A stretch of DNA of 64,000 nt. Source: Tribonema minus (Eukaryota; Sar; Xanthophyceae; Tribonematales; Tribonemataceae). A program made the translations under genes and the position numbers. A model generated the notes under the pieces. It saw only the letters and a list, made by a program, of their open reading frames with translations. It did not search any database and had not been told where the DNA came from. Shown here in pieces: positions 1 through 12,003 of this stretch (its first letter is position 1; every line of letters begins with the position of its first letter). The stretch spans positions 682,001 to 746,000 of the forward strand of contig JAFCMP010000101.1 of the NCBI GenBank assembly GCA_017506865.1, given 5' to 3'.

Positions 1-870
1 ACACGAAACTGCAGCGCCCTGACGTTACAGGTGTCTGTGGCCGCTGCCAGTGAATTTCTGCCATGCCTGTACTGGTTCGTGTGCTGACAGCAGCTGCTTC
101 GGGTGCTTGCACAAATCTTCTTGCAGCCTGTCAGTAAGTCAGCGCTCGATATCTGCAACACGGCTTTGGCTACATGTATGCAGCTGTCCATCAGATGTGT
201 GTGCGAGCAGAAGCCATGTCAAATGCAGTCTCCACTTGTGCTCACGGCAGCAGGGAGAGTTTGCTGCGAGTGACACAGCTTACACACCAAGTGCCGACCA
301 GTAGCTGCGCAGCTGCTGACATGATGCAGCTAGGGCCTGCCGTAATTTTTGGAATGGAGGTCTGCTTCTGCGGTGGTGGTGAAAGAGGTCGGGTGATGAA
401 GCATCACGCGAATGTTGAGTGGCTGCCATTGCTTTGGAGGCGATATCGCATATATATATGCTTGACAGGCAGTCCGCAGCGGCCGCATTGTGTTGCCACA
501 CGGTGAAATGGCAGCAATGGCACATTGTCAAACAGTAACAACAATGACACCAGCAGCAGTAACGTGAGTGGGGTGGTAATAACATGTGCAAGAGCGACAG
601 GAATGCAAGTGCGGCAGCATCAAGACTTCAGCTGCAGCAGTGGGTGATGCAGGCAGCAGGCGGCCAAGGCAGCAGCATCAATCATGTGCACGGCCGCATG
701 TAGGGACGCACAAAAATTGCCGTGACGGTTGCGGTGTGCGCATGTTTATTGTCATATAGATGCTGCTATGATGTGTGCTGTAAGACCCTTGCGCTGCTCT
801 GTCCTGCTCTGCTTGGCTTTGCAGCTGGGATCACGCAGCGGATACTGAGTGCACGTGATTCAACCTTCAT

Positions 871-935
871 GCACAACATCTACATGATAGTGCACACAGG
901 AAGCATACACAACATCTACATGATAGTGTACACAG
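871..935. repeat. Short tandem duplication, about 35-bp unit
   Basis: A unit containing ACAACATCTACATGATAGTG occurs twice, at about 871-899 and 906-935, with one or two differences. It looks like a recent local slippage or tandem duplication and has no visible coding role. Confidence 0.8.
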
Positions 936-1660
936 TAAGAAGGTGGTACGGCGTAAAACAGTCAGTGCTAATCGTTGAGTTTTTGCAGAACACAGCTGCC
1001 GCTAGCCTGAGAGTTGATGAAGAATAACACGCCCATGCCTGAAGACATTGACATGGTTTGTGCATGCAGCCATCCTAATGGCCATGAATGCACCAGGCCT
1101 TTCTATGGCCACGCTGTCTGCAGGCATATATAGCAACCACCAGGAGGTCGCTGACATTCGGGGGGTTGTTTAAAAATATACCTTGCAGAAACCACAACGC
1201 TTTCACTGGGAAAGAATTCGAAGTGCATCGCCAGATCATATATGTGGTGACTTCACTTGCATGTAATGTACTAAAGCAGGCTTTGTCGTGGTCACGCAGC
1301 GCATTTGGTTTACACGTTTCAACGTGCATGATGCAGCACGGCTGACGGCGGCAGCGGCGGCGGCGGCAACGGCGGCTGCGGCGGCGGCTGCGTTGGCACA
1401 CCACCCTGCACGGTCGTACGCTCCTTCAATCGGTGGTAAGGCGCACAACAGTTAGCGCTACTTGCTTTGCTTCAGCACACAGATTTGCACAAACAGGCCC
1501 ATGCCTGAAGAGCATCTGTTCGCTGACACTCGTGCTGGTGTTTGACGGTTCCATGCAGAAACCACAGCATACCATTGTGAGGGGAGAGCTTGGCCTGGGT
1601 TTAACTTACATTTTTGTCCTGCATGCATTTGATTGAGAAACATATGCCAAGCTGACCTCC

Positions 1661-2257
1661 TGGCAAAGTACGGGTCTCAGCGATGCGCAGCTGCAGCTGT
1701 CCGTGCGACATGTGTGGTGGCGGTCGCGGTTGCTTAGGCTGCAGCAAACATTTCATATCTGCTGACCAAGAAGGACGAAGGCTGCAGTGAGCATGACGCA
1801 GAGAAGAAGCGTGTACAGGCCATTGCAACATTGCTTCAAATTGCCTTGGCCAATGCGGCGCGAGGAATCAGCAATGCGGTGGCTGCAGTGCAGTCCGTGA
1901 ATGATACCGAACAGACATAATTTGCACCGATGATGGCATGTGGTACACGAACTGGAATGTGAAGAACAGCACCACATGTCATTATTGATGCAAAAAAAGT
2001 CTACATGGCATCATTGGCGGACTGCACTGCAGCCACAGCATTGCTGATTGCTCGTTCCGCATCCGCAAAGCAATGGACGCTGCGAATGCCATGGCTTGCT
2101 TCGCATCGTCCGACTCTGCGGGGTGCTCGTTGCCTGACTGGTGTACTTCCTGCAGGTACGTCTGATCGGCTGCTGTCTGCGCGGCCATGGCCGCCACCTC
2201 GCCTGTTGCACGGACGGCTGCAGCTGCGCGTTGCTGAGGCCGTACCGGGCCTTGGCG
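1661..2257. repeat. Imperfect inverted repeat, about 250-bp arms
   Basis: The segment 1661-1908 matches the reverse complement of 2007-2257 over most of its length with many substitutions and small gaps. The best conserved blocks are the inner ends (a shared GGACTGCACTGCAGCCAC on the right arm) and the outer ends (GCGCAGCTGCAGC on the left arm). The loop is about 98 bp. It may be two opposed copies of a dispersed repeat or one foldback element. No transposase motif and no clear target duplication were seen. The arms are clearly diverged, so the structure is not recent. Confidence 0.65.
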
Positions 2258-3401
2258 CGATTCCCAAACAAAATGTAACAAACGTGTCCACACTCGACCT
2301 TTTCCCGATACTAGTACGTTGTGGATTTCGCGGTGTAGGTTCAAACAATGGCTTCTGATGGCTGCTCTCTTTCCGCCGTCGAGCCAGCATCGTTCGCCGC
2401 GCTTAATTAGGGTTGCGGCTAGGGTTTCATTGTGCTCCACAGCGTGTCAGCACTGGAAGCAACCTCTTGTGTGCACCAGCTCCTCATTGAGTGCCACTTT
2501 GAGTGACCCCAATTCATAGCACTCTGGTGTTGTGCTGGCGGTTGCAGAGGCTCAACACATGCCTACCATGTTGTTGACTACATGGGCACCCGTTAGCCTG
2601 TGCCCACTGCTGGATCTCCAAGCGCCCTCTCCTAGCCGCTGTTGTGCCGGTGTGTTCTGAGGGGCCATGTCCACCGCAGCAGCTCTAAATTAATGACCGC
2701 CGCCAGCAGCTGCAGGGCCTGGCGCTTTCCTTGCATGGGCGATTCAAAGCCGGCATGACTGCAGCAGCTCCAAATGCTTGCCGCCTGTGGCTCTCCTTCA
2801 CACACCCGTATCAATAGCAATCATGGTTCAGCAGCCACTGCAGCACCGCCATATATGCCCGGCCTCTACTGCGTGGGATGTGCATTCATCCCACGGGCAG
2901 CCGTTAGCAAGCGCCCACAGGAGGAGTTGTAGGTGAACGCTGCCTGTAGCGCTGCTGCGTGTCTGCACCTGCCACGGGCACGGGCTAGATTACTGCAAGA
3001 CCTAAACGCCCGCCTGTTGCAGCCGATCAAACGCAGCCGTGCCTTGCCGCAAGCAGCTCTCGCCACAAGGCTGCGCGTGTCCACTGCAGGAACTCGAGCT
3101 TTCCCGCTACTGCAACAAGGCCACAATGTGCGCAGCGAGCGCGTCAAGACTCGAGTTCGAGCTCGTGGCTCTTGAAGTTGTATATTATGTCCTGGACCGC
3201 ATGGGCTGCGCGCACGATAAATCGGGCTTGCAATAACTAAATCTACGGAGGGGCCTCTTGAAGTTTGTAACGGGAAGTTTTCATCTTCAATCAATCCTGG
3301 TCAACAATCAACTTCCATATCACGATTGAAAGCCGAGTCCCTTAGCGAACGAGTTCCTACACTTCCCACACAATTTCATACACCCAGCAGCGCCAACCAG
3401 A

Positions 3402-5372
3402 ATGCCGATCGACCGAGACAAGCGCAAGCGCGCGGCAGCGTCTGAGGCAGATGAGGAGGGCGGGGAGACCAGCTCAGCGCCACCCATGCGACACGCAGCA
3501 GCCAGTACTGGCGAGATGGTTTCAGCGCGAGCTGTAGGCTTTGAGGCAGGTGCAATGCAGCTGGGCCCCAAAACCGTCACGGCGCAGGAGGGCGCCCCAG
3601 AGCACATCATGAAGTGGCTGGACAGCGCGAGCTGGCTCTTCATCGCGGGCGTGTCTAAGCTCTGGTCAGAGGAGTACGAAGCGCATGATGGGACTCAACA
3701 CCGAGCTTACACGTCGGTGGCCGCAGCGCTGGCGACTCGCGAGCGCACCGAGTGGACCATCGCGAACCTGCCCTTGCTGGCGAGGCGCGCTGGCCAAGAG
3801 TCATATCTGCACCTACTTCTCTGTGACGCCGGTTTCTGCGAGGCGCTGGGGGGAGCAGCGAGTGACGGTCCTGCACTGCGGAGGCTCCTCCCGGACGCAT
3901 ACCTGTCGTGTCTTGACGCGGGTGTGCTCTGCACGGGGGCTGCGTTTCAGGGGCGGCTGGAGCTCCTGCAGTGGGTGCACTCACGGCCGCCGTGCCTTCC
4001 AAGCAGCGCCGACCTGGACCTGTGGAGCGCAGAGAGCACAGCGCTTGAGAGCATGGCCGCGGCGGCAGCCCGCGGTGGGCACGTACACATCCTGCAATGG
4101 CTGCTGGCCGGCGTGTCGACGGAGACCCTGTGCGAGAGCCCAGGGCACAGGGAGGCCGTCCTTGCCATGATCATCGGTGCAGCGGAGGGCGGATCCGAGG
4201 CAGCCCTGCGGTGGGTCCTCGACAACAAGCTTCAGGCCATGTTGCAGGGGCGGAGCAGCCGGCACAACGGCAGCAGACGCCTGCGGCTCGTCCAGGCGAA
4301 GCGGCGTACGCGGGAGCCCGAGGACGCCGACCTGTCAGGTACCGAGCTGGACCTCGACACATGCGACCGCATCCTCGAAGTCAAGAAGTGGCTAGGGAGG
4401 TCGGGCAAGGCCGCCGAGCAGGCGCTCCACGCCGCCGCGCATTACGGCCGGACCGACATGGTGGAGCTGCTGGTGAGGTGGTTCGGCGCACGCAAGCGCA
4501 TTCGCCTGAGCTGCGCGCTCGTGGCGGGCGTCGCCGCCACGGCGGGCAGCATGCAGCTCCTCAAGGGTCTCGACTTGACTGCTCTTCGCCATGACGCCAA
4601 CTCCGATTGTGACTCGGACGCAGACTCTGACTCGCACTGGCAGGGAAACCTAGTGATGCTGGCGGCGGTGGTGAGCCCGCACGCAGGGGTTGCGGTGCTG
4701 CACTGGCTGCGCTGCCAGCGCGTCGGGGACTGGTCGTGCGGCGCGCTGCGAAAGCTCCTAGACGCCGGCGGACGCACCGGCCGCAAGGCTGTCATCCCGA
4801 AACTTGCCTACCTGCGCCGCGTCGGCGCGCCATGGCCGGATAGGTTTTCCGATACGCGGCCGATTCCCAGAGGAGCGCTTCTGACGATGCGCGGCGGTAT
4901 GCCTGCAGCGAGGGGACGGGCTCGCTGGAGCGACGACACATCTGAGGAGGGGGAGGAGGACCGCTGCCAGTGGTACTGGCCGCTGGACACGCTCGAGTGG
5001 GCGCTGGAGCAGGGGTGCCCGTCGGCCGCGTGCATCGCCGGCTTCAGCTGCGGTGCGTACCAGCAGGGCGCGCGCGCGCCGCACTACCTGCTGACGGCCC
5101 AGTGGAGTGGCGCGGAATACGGCAGCGTGCTTCCGCAAACGGTAACCTACCCGGGCGATGCTGAGAGGCTGCGCGGACAGGCGCGCGCGCTGCTGCGTCG
5201 CGTGCACGCGGCGGGATGCGCATGTGACGGCGGCGCGTGCCCGCACAGCAACGGACGGCGGCCGCGCCTCCCGGTCAAGATTGTGGACGAGCGAGGTGCG
5301 CACCGCGGGGAAGCGTACGTCCAGGCGGTGCCGAGCGTCAACACTGCGTACAGCTACAGCAGCAGGCGCTGA
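3402..5372 (+). CDS. F-box/ankyrin-like repeat protein, intronless (656 aa)
   Basis: One uninterrupted frame from an ATG in a good context to TGA. The N-terminus is basic then acidic (residues 1-30, with KRKR near residue 8) and could be a nuclear signal. Residues about 68-95 form a short amphipathic block ending in SKLWSEEYEA that sits where an F-box-like helix pair lies in the other two family members of this window. From about 175 onward there are degenerate ankyrin-like units such as GRLELLQWVHSRP and GGHVHILQWLLAG, then a poorly conserved C-terminal half with acidic stretches. Proteins of this stramenopile-type family usually act as protein-binding scaffolds; an adaptor role in ubiquitin ligases is inferred only. 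Base composition is strongly GC-rich in third positions, supporting real coding. Unlike its relatives at 35.0 and 38.9 kb it has no introns, so it could be a retrocopy that has drifted, or an independent branch. Confidence 0.8.
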   Translation: MPIDRDKRKRAAASEADEEGGETSSAPPMRHAAASTGEMVSARAVGFEAGAMQLGPKTVTAQEGAPEHIMKWLDSASWLFIAGVSKLWSEEYEAHDGTQHRAYTSVAAALATRERTEWTIANLPLLARRAGQESYLHLLLCDAGFCEALGGAASDGPALRRLLPDAYLSCLDAGVLCTGAAFQGRLELLQWVHSRPPCLPSSADLDLWSAESTALESMAAAAARGGHVHILQWLLAGVSTETLCESPGHREAVLAMIIGAAEGGSEAALRWVLDNKLQAMLQGRSSRHNGSRRLRLVQAKRRTREPEDADLSGTELDLDTCDRILEVKKWLGRSGKAAEQALHAAAHYGRTDMVELLVRWFGARKRIRLSCALVAGVAATAGSMQLLKGLDLTALRHDANSDCDSDADSDSHWQGNLVMLAAVVSPHAGVAVLHWLRCQRVGDWSCGALRKLLDAGGRTGRKAVIPKLAYLRRVGAPWPDRFSDTRPIPRGALLTMRGGMPAARGRARWSDDTSEEGEEDRCQWYWPLDTLEWALEQGCPSAACIAGFSCGAYQQGARAPHYLLTAQWSGAEYGSVLPQTVTYPGDAERLRGQARALLRRVHAAGCACDGGACPHSNGRRPRLPVKIVDERGAHRGEAYVQAVPSVNTAYSYSSRR

Positions 5373-6712
5373 CGCTCTGGGGCGGACAAAGATTCAATGC
5401 GTTCATCACAAAGTTGTGGTCCTCGCGTGTACAATTTTAGCCCGCGCCGCCGCGAGGCGGTGAAGTGACCCCGCTGTTACAATGCCAGCAATCTATTGCG
5501 GCCGTCTGCATCTGATGTATAGTATTACTATGCACGGCATGCGTCCTGCTCTGGTGACTCGGAGGCCATCGCCTAATGGCGCAACAGCATCAGCGCTAGC
5601 GCGTTGGCATATTCTAAATACAGTCAGAAATTGCTACCGCTCCCATCTGTCAGCTTCGCTTGTTCACACGGCGCGATGTGCTGATGCGGTGCAGCTCTTG
5701 CAATGCCTATGTAGCAACATGTGCTGGAGTAGCAGAGCGCCAATCTATGATAGTCTTGTAGCTTGTCTCTGCAGCCGCAATGACACAGCACGGTGTAGCA
5801 ATTGAGCATTGCTGTCTTCTGCTCTGGTGGTGCCTGCGCCAGCGTCACGGCGATGCGCCCGTCAACACGTACCGAGATTTGATTCTGAAGCGGTATGTTG
5901 TTGTACAAGTTGTTTATGCATGTTGCTGAGAGTTGCCACTACACCGCACACAGAGGTGCAAGATGCTGCTCAGGGCCCCGGGGCTTCTGTGCAGGCATTG
6001 GGCGTTGTTTAGAAGGTACATTTTGCTTAGTCTATCACATAAGCTTGCAGCTTGTATTATTTTGAGCTCTTATTGTCAGCGACGCATGGTCCTGAGTGAG
6101 CACCGCTGCTGCCCGCTTGAGTTGTACCCATACCAGCGCGTGTTGTAGAAACATCTGCATAAGCAGACGCAACTGCAAAGCACAGCATCCATGTCGTCCA
6201 CAGGTCAATGTTGAAGTTCACTGTGACAATACATCTGGTGCAGCTATCACTACCGGTAGCCTACAGATCAATGACAGTTTGCGCTGCATGCGGGCATTTG
6301 ACAGACGTTGGAGTACTTGACATTAGCAAGATGTTCATATTTTCAGAGTACAACATTACTGCGACTTGTACAGGAATGGTGCTTCAAGTCTTAGACCCAT
6401 GCTGCAGTGGGTGTGAAATGATCAAAATCATAGAGGTGCCAAGGTCAGGGGATATGGAAGAGCACTTGGGCGTGGGTTTTGCTATATGGCTCCACCATCA
6501 GGAACAGATGATACATTAACACATTGCATGTCTCCTGTCGCTGTTGTGACGTGCAGCCACCTATTGCACGACTGCAGCACCGCCTAGGGCACACATCACC
6601 CGGTCAGCACTGCAGCTATAACATAGACACAGATAGCAGAAGCGCAGCCGCGGTTTGTGTGCAACTGCACGGCTGTGCCGAATGCTGCCACAGCTCAGCG
6701 CGGCGCATAACC
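5373..6712. other. Intergenic, no feature recognised
   Basis: Between the stop of the 3402 gene and the last exon of the convergent SGNH-like gene I found no frame with coding character. It should contain the 3' ends of both genes. One copy of the frequent TTGAAG-type motif lies near 6208. Confidence 0.5.
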
Positions 6713-9076
6713 CTAAAGGGTGATGATGCCGCTGAAGCCCGCGCACTCGGTAGTGCCACTGACAGGTACACAGTCGGGATTGGGCACAAATTCGAGCGTC
6801 TGGCGCCCCGGTTTGATGTCCGCGATGAAGGCCTCTGCGTTGTCCTTCACCACCTGCGAGAAGTGGACTGGCACTCTGACGACATCAGTGCTCAGGTGGC
6901 CATCGGGGCCTGCAGCGCGCTCCAGCGCGTACACCTGCATGTCAGCACGCGCAAGGGACCTTGATGTGAGAAGCTGTCAATTTTGAACTTCATGGTGTTG
7001 TTGTGGAGGCTGCCTGCAACGGCAAATTCACAGCGTGTCGGCATTAAGAAGTGGGTTGCACTAGTGTGATGCACACCATCGCGTAAGCTTTATGGTGTAG
7101 ATGACACAATTTGCTTCTAGACAACCTGTGATGCGAGGCAGATGCAGTGTGCTTAAATGCCAACGTGAAGTAAGACAGAACTGTGATTTGGCAACGTGCG
7201 CGCTGAAGCCTGTTTGTGAATTTAAAAGCATACTTCAAAGTGCACATATAGGAAGCAACAAGCGGCTTCCAAAATACACACGTTCTGGAGTGAGAAGACG
7301 TCAAGCCCCCGCTGCATTCATGACACATACTTCAACTTGAATATGTATTAAGGCTTGTAATATTGGTAGACTTGCCTGCAAAAAAAGTGAGACCACACGT
7401 CGGCCATTTGACGTGTACTAACAGATGCTGCCGGACCATGCACTGTGTGACACAGGACGTGAAGCAATGCCAACCTACACTGCCGCCGCTTGTGCATGAC
7501 ACGGTGATCGATCGCTCACAGTAACGTCGTGCTTAAATGCTCAGACGCAATTCTCCATTGCACACAGGCAATTGCTGCTCTTGTCTTGCCTGCTCGGCGT
7601 TGTCAAAGCTGTTCTTTCCTCACAACGCTTCTTCGCAAATGCCATGGGTTCCAAAACAACGCTAACCCTGACCTTAAGCGCCGCAGCTCAGCGCACTCAC
7701 CAGGACGTCCATCACCATGTCCTGTGGCCGCTCGCGCCCCCTCTTGGCGTGGCAGTTGCTCACGATGAGCACCCCCTGGCGCGTCTCCACGGGCACGAGC
7801 GCGCTGCCGTCCGCGCGCGCGAAGTGCACGCACGGCCGCGCCTTCGGCCATGCGAACACCTCCGCACTGTGCGCCTCCGCGAGCTGCAGCGACGCGTCCA
7901 TGCCGTACGACGCCGGCGCCAGCTTGGACTGCTTCCCCCACCGGCACGTCAGCTTGTCGGCGAGGAGGTCCAGCCGCGCCGCGACGCCGTTCAGCGGCGG
8001 CGGCAGCGTCGGCGGCGGCAGCGCGAAGCGCGCGCTGTCGAGCGCTGCCGCGGCGTCGTCCCGCCGCGCCCAGTCGAGGAAGCGCTCAGCGACATACAGC
8101 GCGAGGAGGCGGCCCGTGTACGCATGGAAGGCGTTGGTGGGGTGGTGGCTGTCCTTGACGACGTCGCCGCGCGCCGCCCACGGGGCGCGCTGAGCCGTGA
8201 GGTAGGGCCACACGGCGTCGCGCAGCGAGATGCCCGTGAGGCCGTAGTGGCGCGCGATGGGCGCGTGGAACTCCTGCGTGCAGTGGGTGATGGGGACAGG
8301 GTTAAGGAGTGGATCATACATGCACAGGCTTGTCTCAGCGCGCGTATGCGCATGCACGTGCACAGCACATGCAGGGGAAGCGCAGTGTACGCGGGCGGGA
8401 TTACACGTTGAGAGCTTGCATGCTACCGGGCGCTCACACAGTGCTCGCTCTGGCATCACTGTACCTGTGCGCTGGTGTTTTGAAAGCCAATGCCCCAGAA
8501 AAACAGGTTGAAGATGGCGGGAGCATGCTGAAAAGAAGTCAGTCCCGCACGCACTGCCAACTCATACGCCGGGCTTTCAGTCTGGCCACGATTGTGGTAA
8601 TGGGTGTAATCGTTCAAGCTGAATTCCAGCAGCAGTACATCCACGTGCTGGCCCAGTCCACTGCGTGCGCACATGCCTAGCTGAAGCGAGCCAGTTGTCC
8701 CTGCTGCAGCGTTGTGTAACTGTACTGTGGCATCCGGGCACATATTCTGTAGGAACTTCTGCAGTGTCATGCCGTAGTTCGAGCCCCCCGCTGGGTCTGC
8801 GGAAATGCTGCCGCCCAGCTGACCAAGCACTATGCGCGAGCCCGGCGTGATGCATTTGTGATACAGAGCTTCCAACTGCTCGTCCGTGCGCTCCCCCCGA
8901 TTTGTGAGGGCCGTCTGCCACAGCTGGTCCGCAGCCCATTCCTTGTTCATGACGGCGACGTGTGCTTTGGCGACCTTGATGGCCGCCTGCAGCGGGGTCT
9001 CCTGAGGCGCTGCCTCGGCCTGCCAGATGACGACGCGTGTCGCGACCACCAGCGACCAGGCGAGGGTCGTCCGCAT
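6713..9076 (-). CDS. Secreted SGNH-hydrolase-like protein, copy 1 (468 aa, 3 exons)
   Basis: Exons on the minus strand: 9076-8465, 8273-7701 and 6934-6713, all joined in phase 0 across GT-AG introns (191 bp and 766 bp). The N-terminus (MRTTLAWSLVVATRVVIW) is a likely signal peptide. SGNH/GDSL blocks are visible: the Ser block LGQLGGSIS (nucleophile Ser90), GTTGSLQLG, the Asn block LLLEFSLND (Asn155), and the C-terminal KDSHHP (Asp245, His248). Family members are esterases or lipases acting on acyl or carbohydrate esters; substrate is unknown. The last exon encodes a beta-type C-terminal domain ending in GFSGIITL. Exon joins were chosen because they reproduce the paralogue at 9349-12003 block by block, for example the shared VETRQG. 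It lies head to head with that paralogue. Start is the first Met before the signal peptide. Confidence 0.82.
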
Positions 9077-9348
9077 CCTCCTGGCGCAAGCGGCACAACG
9101 GCGAGGACTACCGCTCCAAGTCTTCCAAGCCCTCCACCAGCGCTAATCGAACAATGGTGGTGCACCCGGCATGACGCGCATTGCAAGAAACGCTCGTAGT
9201 CGAGTTGGAGGGATTGCATGCCGCTACTGTTTCTCTTGCATGCGCAATCTGCTCGGCATTATCCTCCGCGCAGTACCCCTCGCAAAACCGCGGTTTCAGA
9301 AAACCGTGGATTGCGAGGGTTACTGCGGCCATTTTTACTCTGCTCTCC
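9077..9348. promoter_or_regulatory. Divergent upstream region between the SGNH pair
   Basis: The start codons of the two paralogous SGNH-like genes are 272 bp apart and point away from each other. This space must hold the promoters and 5' leaders of both, so a shared bidirectional promoter is likely. No TATA-like box stands out. A near-palindromic AACCGCGGTTT-type block lies near 9288. Confidence 0.5.
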
Positions 9349-12003
9349 ATGCTGACGCTGGCGAGGCAGCCGCGGAGGGCGTGTGCTGCAGCCGTAGCAG
9401 CATTGCTGTTGTCAAATCGCCTAGCAGCACAGGAAATCCAGATACAGCAGCACCAGCAGCAAAATTCGCAACTGGTGGTCAACGATATTGTTGTAGACGA
9501 TGCTACTCAAGCCCGCATCGTGGCTTCAGCAGCTATAGCAAAGGCAGCAGCGGAAGCCATACGGGGCTCCTACAGGGATGACCTATTGCTGCAAACAGCC
9601 ATCAAGTTTGACGGCGGTGAGTGAAAGTACTGAAATGGCAAACGTGGCTCTGTCACTTGTGCAGTACTAATATGGGGGCATCTAATGTGCCCATTTCGTG
9701 TGTGCGGCTTACACTGCGTTCTTGTTACCGCCTATACCGTGTTTCCTCTTGCTGCCAACGCAGACACGACAAACGAACAACTGGAAGTACTCTTCCAGAA
9801 GTGTGTCACACCTGGCGCATCCATTACAGTAGGGGCGGTAGGGGGTTCAATCACTGCTGGTGCTGGTGCTGGCGTCGGCGACGAGAATGCCTACATCCAC
9901 AGAATTGCCGCATCCGTGCAGCGCTTCTGTCCGGCCGCAACCGTCTCCGCTGTCAACGCCGCGCGCGGCGGCACGGGCTCGCTCACCACCGGCATGTGCC
10001 TGCAGAACATGCTGGGGCCGCACGTGGACCTGCTCGCGATGGAGTTCAGCCTCAACGACAGGGAGCAGTACACGGTGGGCGGCGAGTTCAGCGCGGCGCC
10101 GTACGAACTGCTGACGCGCGCCGCGCTCAGCGCCTTCGCGCACGCGCCCGCGCTCTACGGCATCTTCTTCTGGGGTGTCAACTTCCAGCACGCATCGGCG
10201 CAGGGCGCGCACCTTGCCGTCGCGCGCCGCTACGGCGTCACGGGCGTCTCCATGCGCGACGTCGTGTGGCCGTGCCTCGACGCCGCGTCGCCGCCCTACG
10301 CCACGCGGGACGCCGTCCTCGCAGACGCGCGCCACCACCCCTCCGCCGCCGTTCACGCGCACCTCGGAGACATCGTCTCGCTCCACATCGCGGAGGCGCT
10401 GCAGCGCTGGGCGGCGGCTGCGGCGGCGGCGCCAGCACTGCGCCGCGACGCGCGCGCGCTGCTGCCGCTGGCAGCGCTGCCGGAGCCGCTGGCGCCCGAG
10501 CTCGCTCAATATGATGTGTTGGCCAACACGTTTCACTGCGAGCTGGCGGGCTGGCCGCGAGAGGGCCCGGGCCCGTCGCTGTACCAGGTGGATGGGTGGC
10601 GGAAGTTTGAGATGGGCGCCCGGACGAGCGCGCGGCTGGACTCGCAGCAGTGCGTGCAGGCGACGCGGGAGGGCGCCAGCCTGCTGCTGGACGGTGAGCT
10701 GCGCGGCAGAGAGTGCGCGTGCTTGTGTACTTCCAAGTACATATGTTGCAGAGCTCTGCTGGGGTATATGTCGAGGGGTTCGTGTCTGTGGCGTGCGCAC
10801 GGGAGCTGGCTGTGCCTGCGTACGCGCTGTGCGAGGGTCCTGCCCAGCAATGTACACTGAAATTATAGCGAGAAACGGCATTTCAGCAGTGTGCTAAGCA
10901 CCTATATTCTGCATATTTTGAACTACAGCGGGGATGAACACTACTGGTACTTTCGTGTCAGTAGGTGGCAAGTGTTGAGCGATGTGCTAAGCACCTTTAT
11001 ACTCCACATTGAGGACTAGGCATGAACCCCTGTTCCATTTCAGTAGGTGGCAAGCATCAGTGTAAATTGACATGCTTGAAATGAAGCGGCAGTCATCTTC
11101 TCGTTGCCAAACATCATACATCGAAGTAGTTAATCTTCAAACGACTGTGCCAGGATAAAATCACACATTGAAGTAGCTGATCTTTACACGACTGTGTCAG
11201 GACAACGACTGTGCCAGAATAAAATCACACATCGAAGTACATTATATTCAGCTGTGCCAGAATATGAGCAGTGTGCTTTTGAGCATAAATATCCAGCATC
11301 GCCTGCGAGTCATCAAGCGGCGCAGTGGAGCGCGCCGCCCATGGCACCCCACACCGCACAGAACCCAGCCCTCCACCGCCCCTTTCTTCCGAACACAGTG
11401 AGTCAGACGTACATCATCCCTTTTGGAGACGTCGTTTAGATGTTGTTGTCATCGAGACTCCTTCATATCGTCACATGACATGTAGATGTGTGCTATAAGC
11501 TTTGATGGCACTCATCTGTCCTTCTTCGCGGCCTGAGCGAGAAGCTATCAAGATACATCATCCCATGTGGCACGCTGAGGTCACCACAACTCACCGCGCC
11601 GTGCTGCTGGTCGTCACCACCATGCTCTGCCGCAGTCGAGACGCGCCAGGGCCACGTCATCCTCAGCTCGTGCACGCGCAGCGGCTCGCGCGTCGACCCG
11701 CAGTCCTTCGATCTGCGATGGGTGCAGCCGCCGACATCAACGCCCGGCGTCGGCGCCCCCGCGCAGCCCGTCGTGATCCCCTTGGTGCTCACGCCGGTGG
11801 TAGGCAACATTGGCGAGGCGTATAGAGTGGAGCCGCCGCTGCCGCCGGGCCGTCATATCATAGAGGTCGTGCCGCGGGGCGTATGCGCAAACAGGGTGGA
11901 GGAAGGCGGCAGCGCGGCGGCGGCGGCGGCGGCGGCGGCGGGAGCGGCGGCGGCGGGGGGCGCGGCGTGCACGCTTGGGTTCTTTGCCGTCATCACGCTT
12001 TAG
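9349..12003 (+). CDS. Secreted SGNH-hydrolase-like protein, copy 2 (521 aa, 3 exons)
   Basis: Exons 9349-9616, 9764-10693 and 11636-12003; introns begin GTGAGT and GTGAGC and end in CAG. The total of 1,566 nt is in frame. The N-terminus is Arg-rich then hydrophobic (AAAVAALLLSNRLAA), a signal peptide, followed by a Gln-rich linker. The SGNH core is in exon 2: VGAVGGSITAG (Ser118), GGTGSLTTG, LLAMEFSLND (Asn187) and LADARHHP (His281). The usual Asp three residues before the catalytic His is Ala here, with an Asp one place further upstream (277), so the catalytic dyad may be altered. Exon 3 gives a C-terminal domain ending GFFAVITL, matching GFSGIITL of copy 1, with an inserted Ala-rich run from a GGC repeat. 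Relative to copy 1 it has an extra intron near the N-terminus and a shifted second junction, so the exon structures diverged after duplication. Confidence 0.82.
10888..11250. repeat. Intronic tandem repeats in SGNH copy 2
   Basis: The 942-bp second intron contains two local repeat families. A unit of about 95 bp with TGTGCTAAGCACCT starts near 10889 and again near 10983. A second unit with GACTGTGCCAG and AAAATCACACAT recurs near 11147 and 11210, with a more diverged member near 11110. Copies differ at several positions. No coding role is visible. Confidence 0.7.

Larger units (their letters stand above)
1..3401. other. No convincing gene; repeats and low complexity
   Basis: I see no open frame here with exon-like composition or recognisable domains. 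The stretch holds CAG/CTG-rich low complexity, a GGC-rich run near 1346-1396, a short tandem duplication near 871-935 and a long imperfect inverted repeat at 1661-2257. The minus-strand frame at 1982-2440 overlaps the inverted repeat and has no recognisable motif. The last 300 bases are probably upstream and leader sequence of the gene that starts at 3402. Confidence 0.6.

Noticed and set aside
7674-7694. Extension of SGNH copy 1 exon 2 to the TAA at 7674
   Set aside because: A GTGAGT donor at 7700 and a matching phase-0 exon at 6934 reproduce the paralogue's C-terminal domain.
10175-10897. Arg/Thr-rich alternative frames over the SGNH exon
   Set aside because: Shadow frames of the GC-rich SGNH coding exon.
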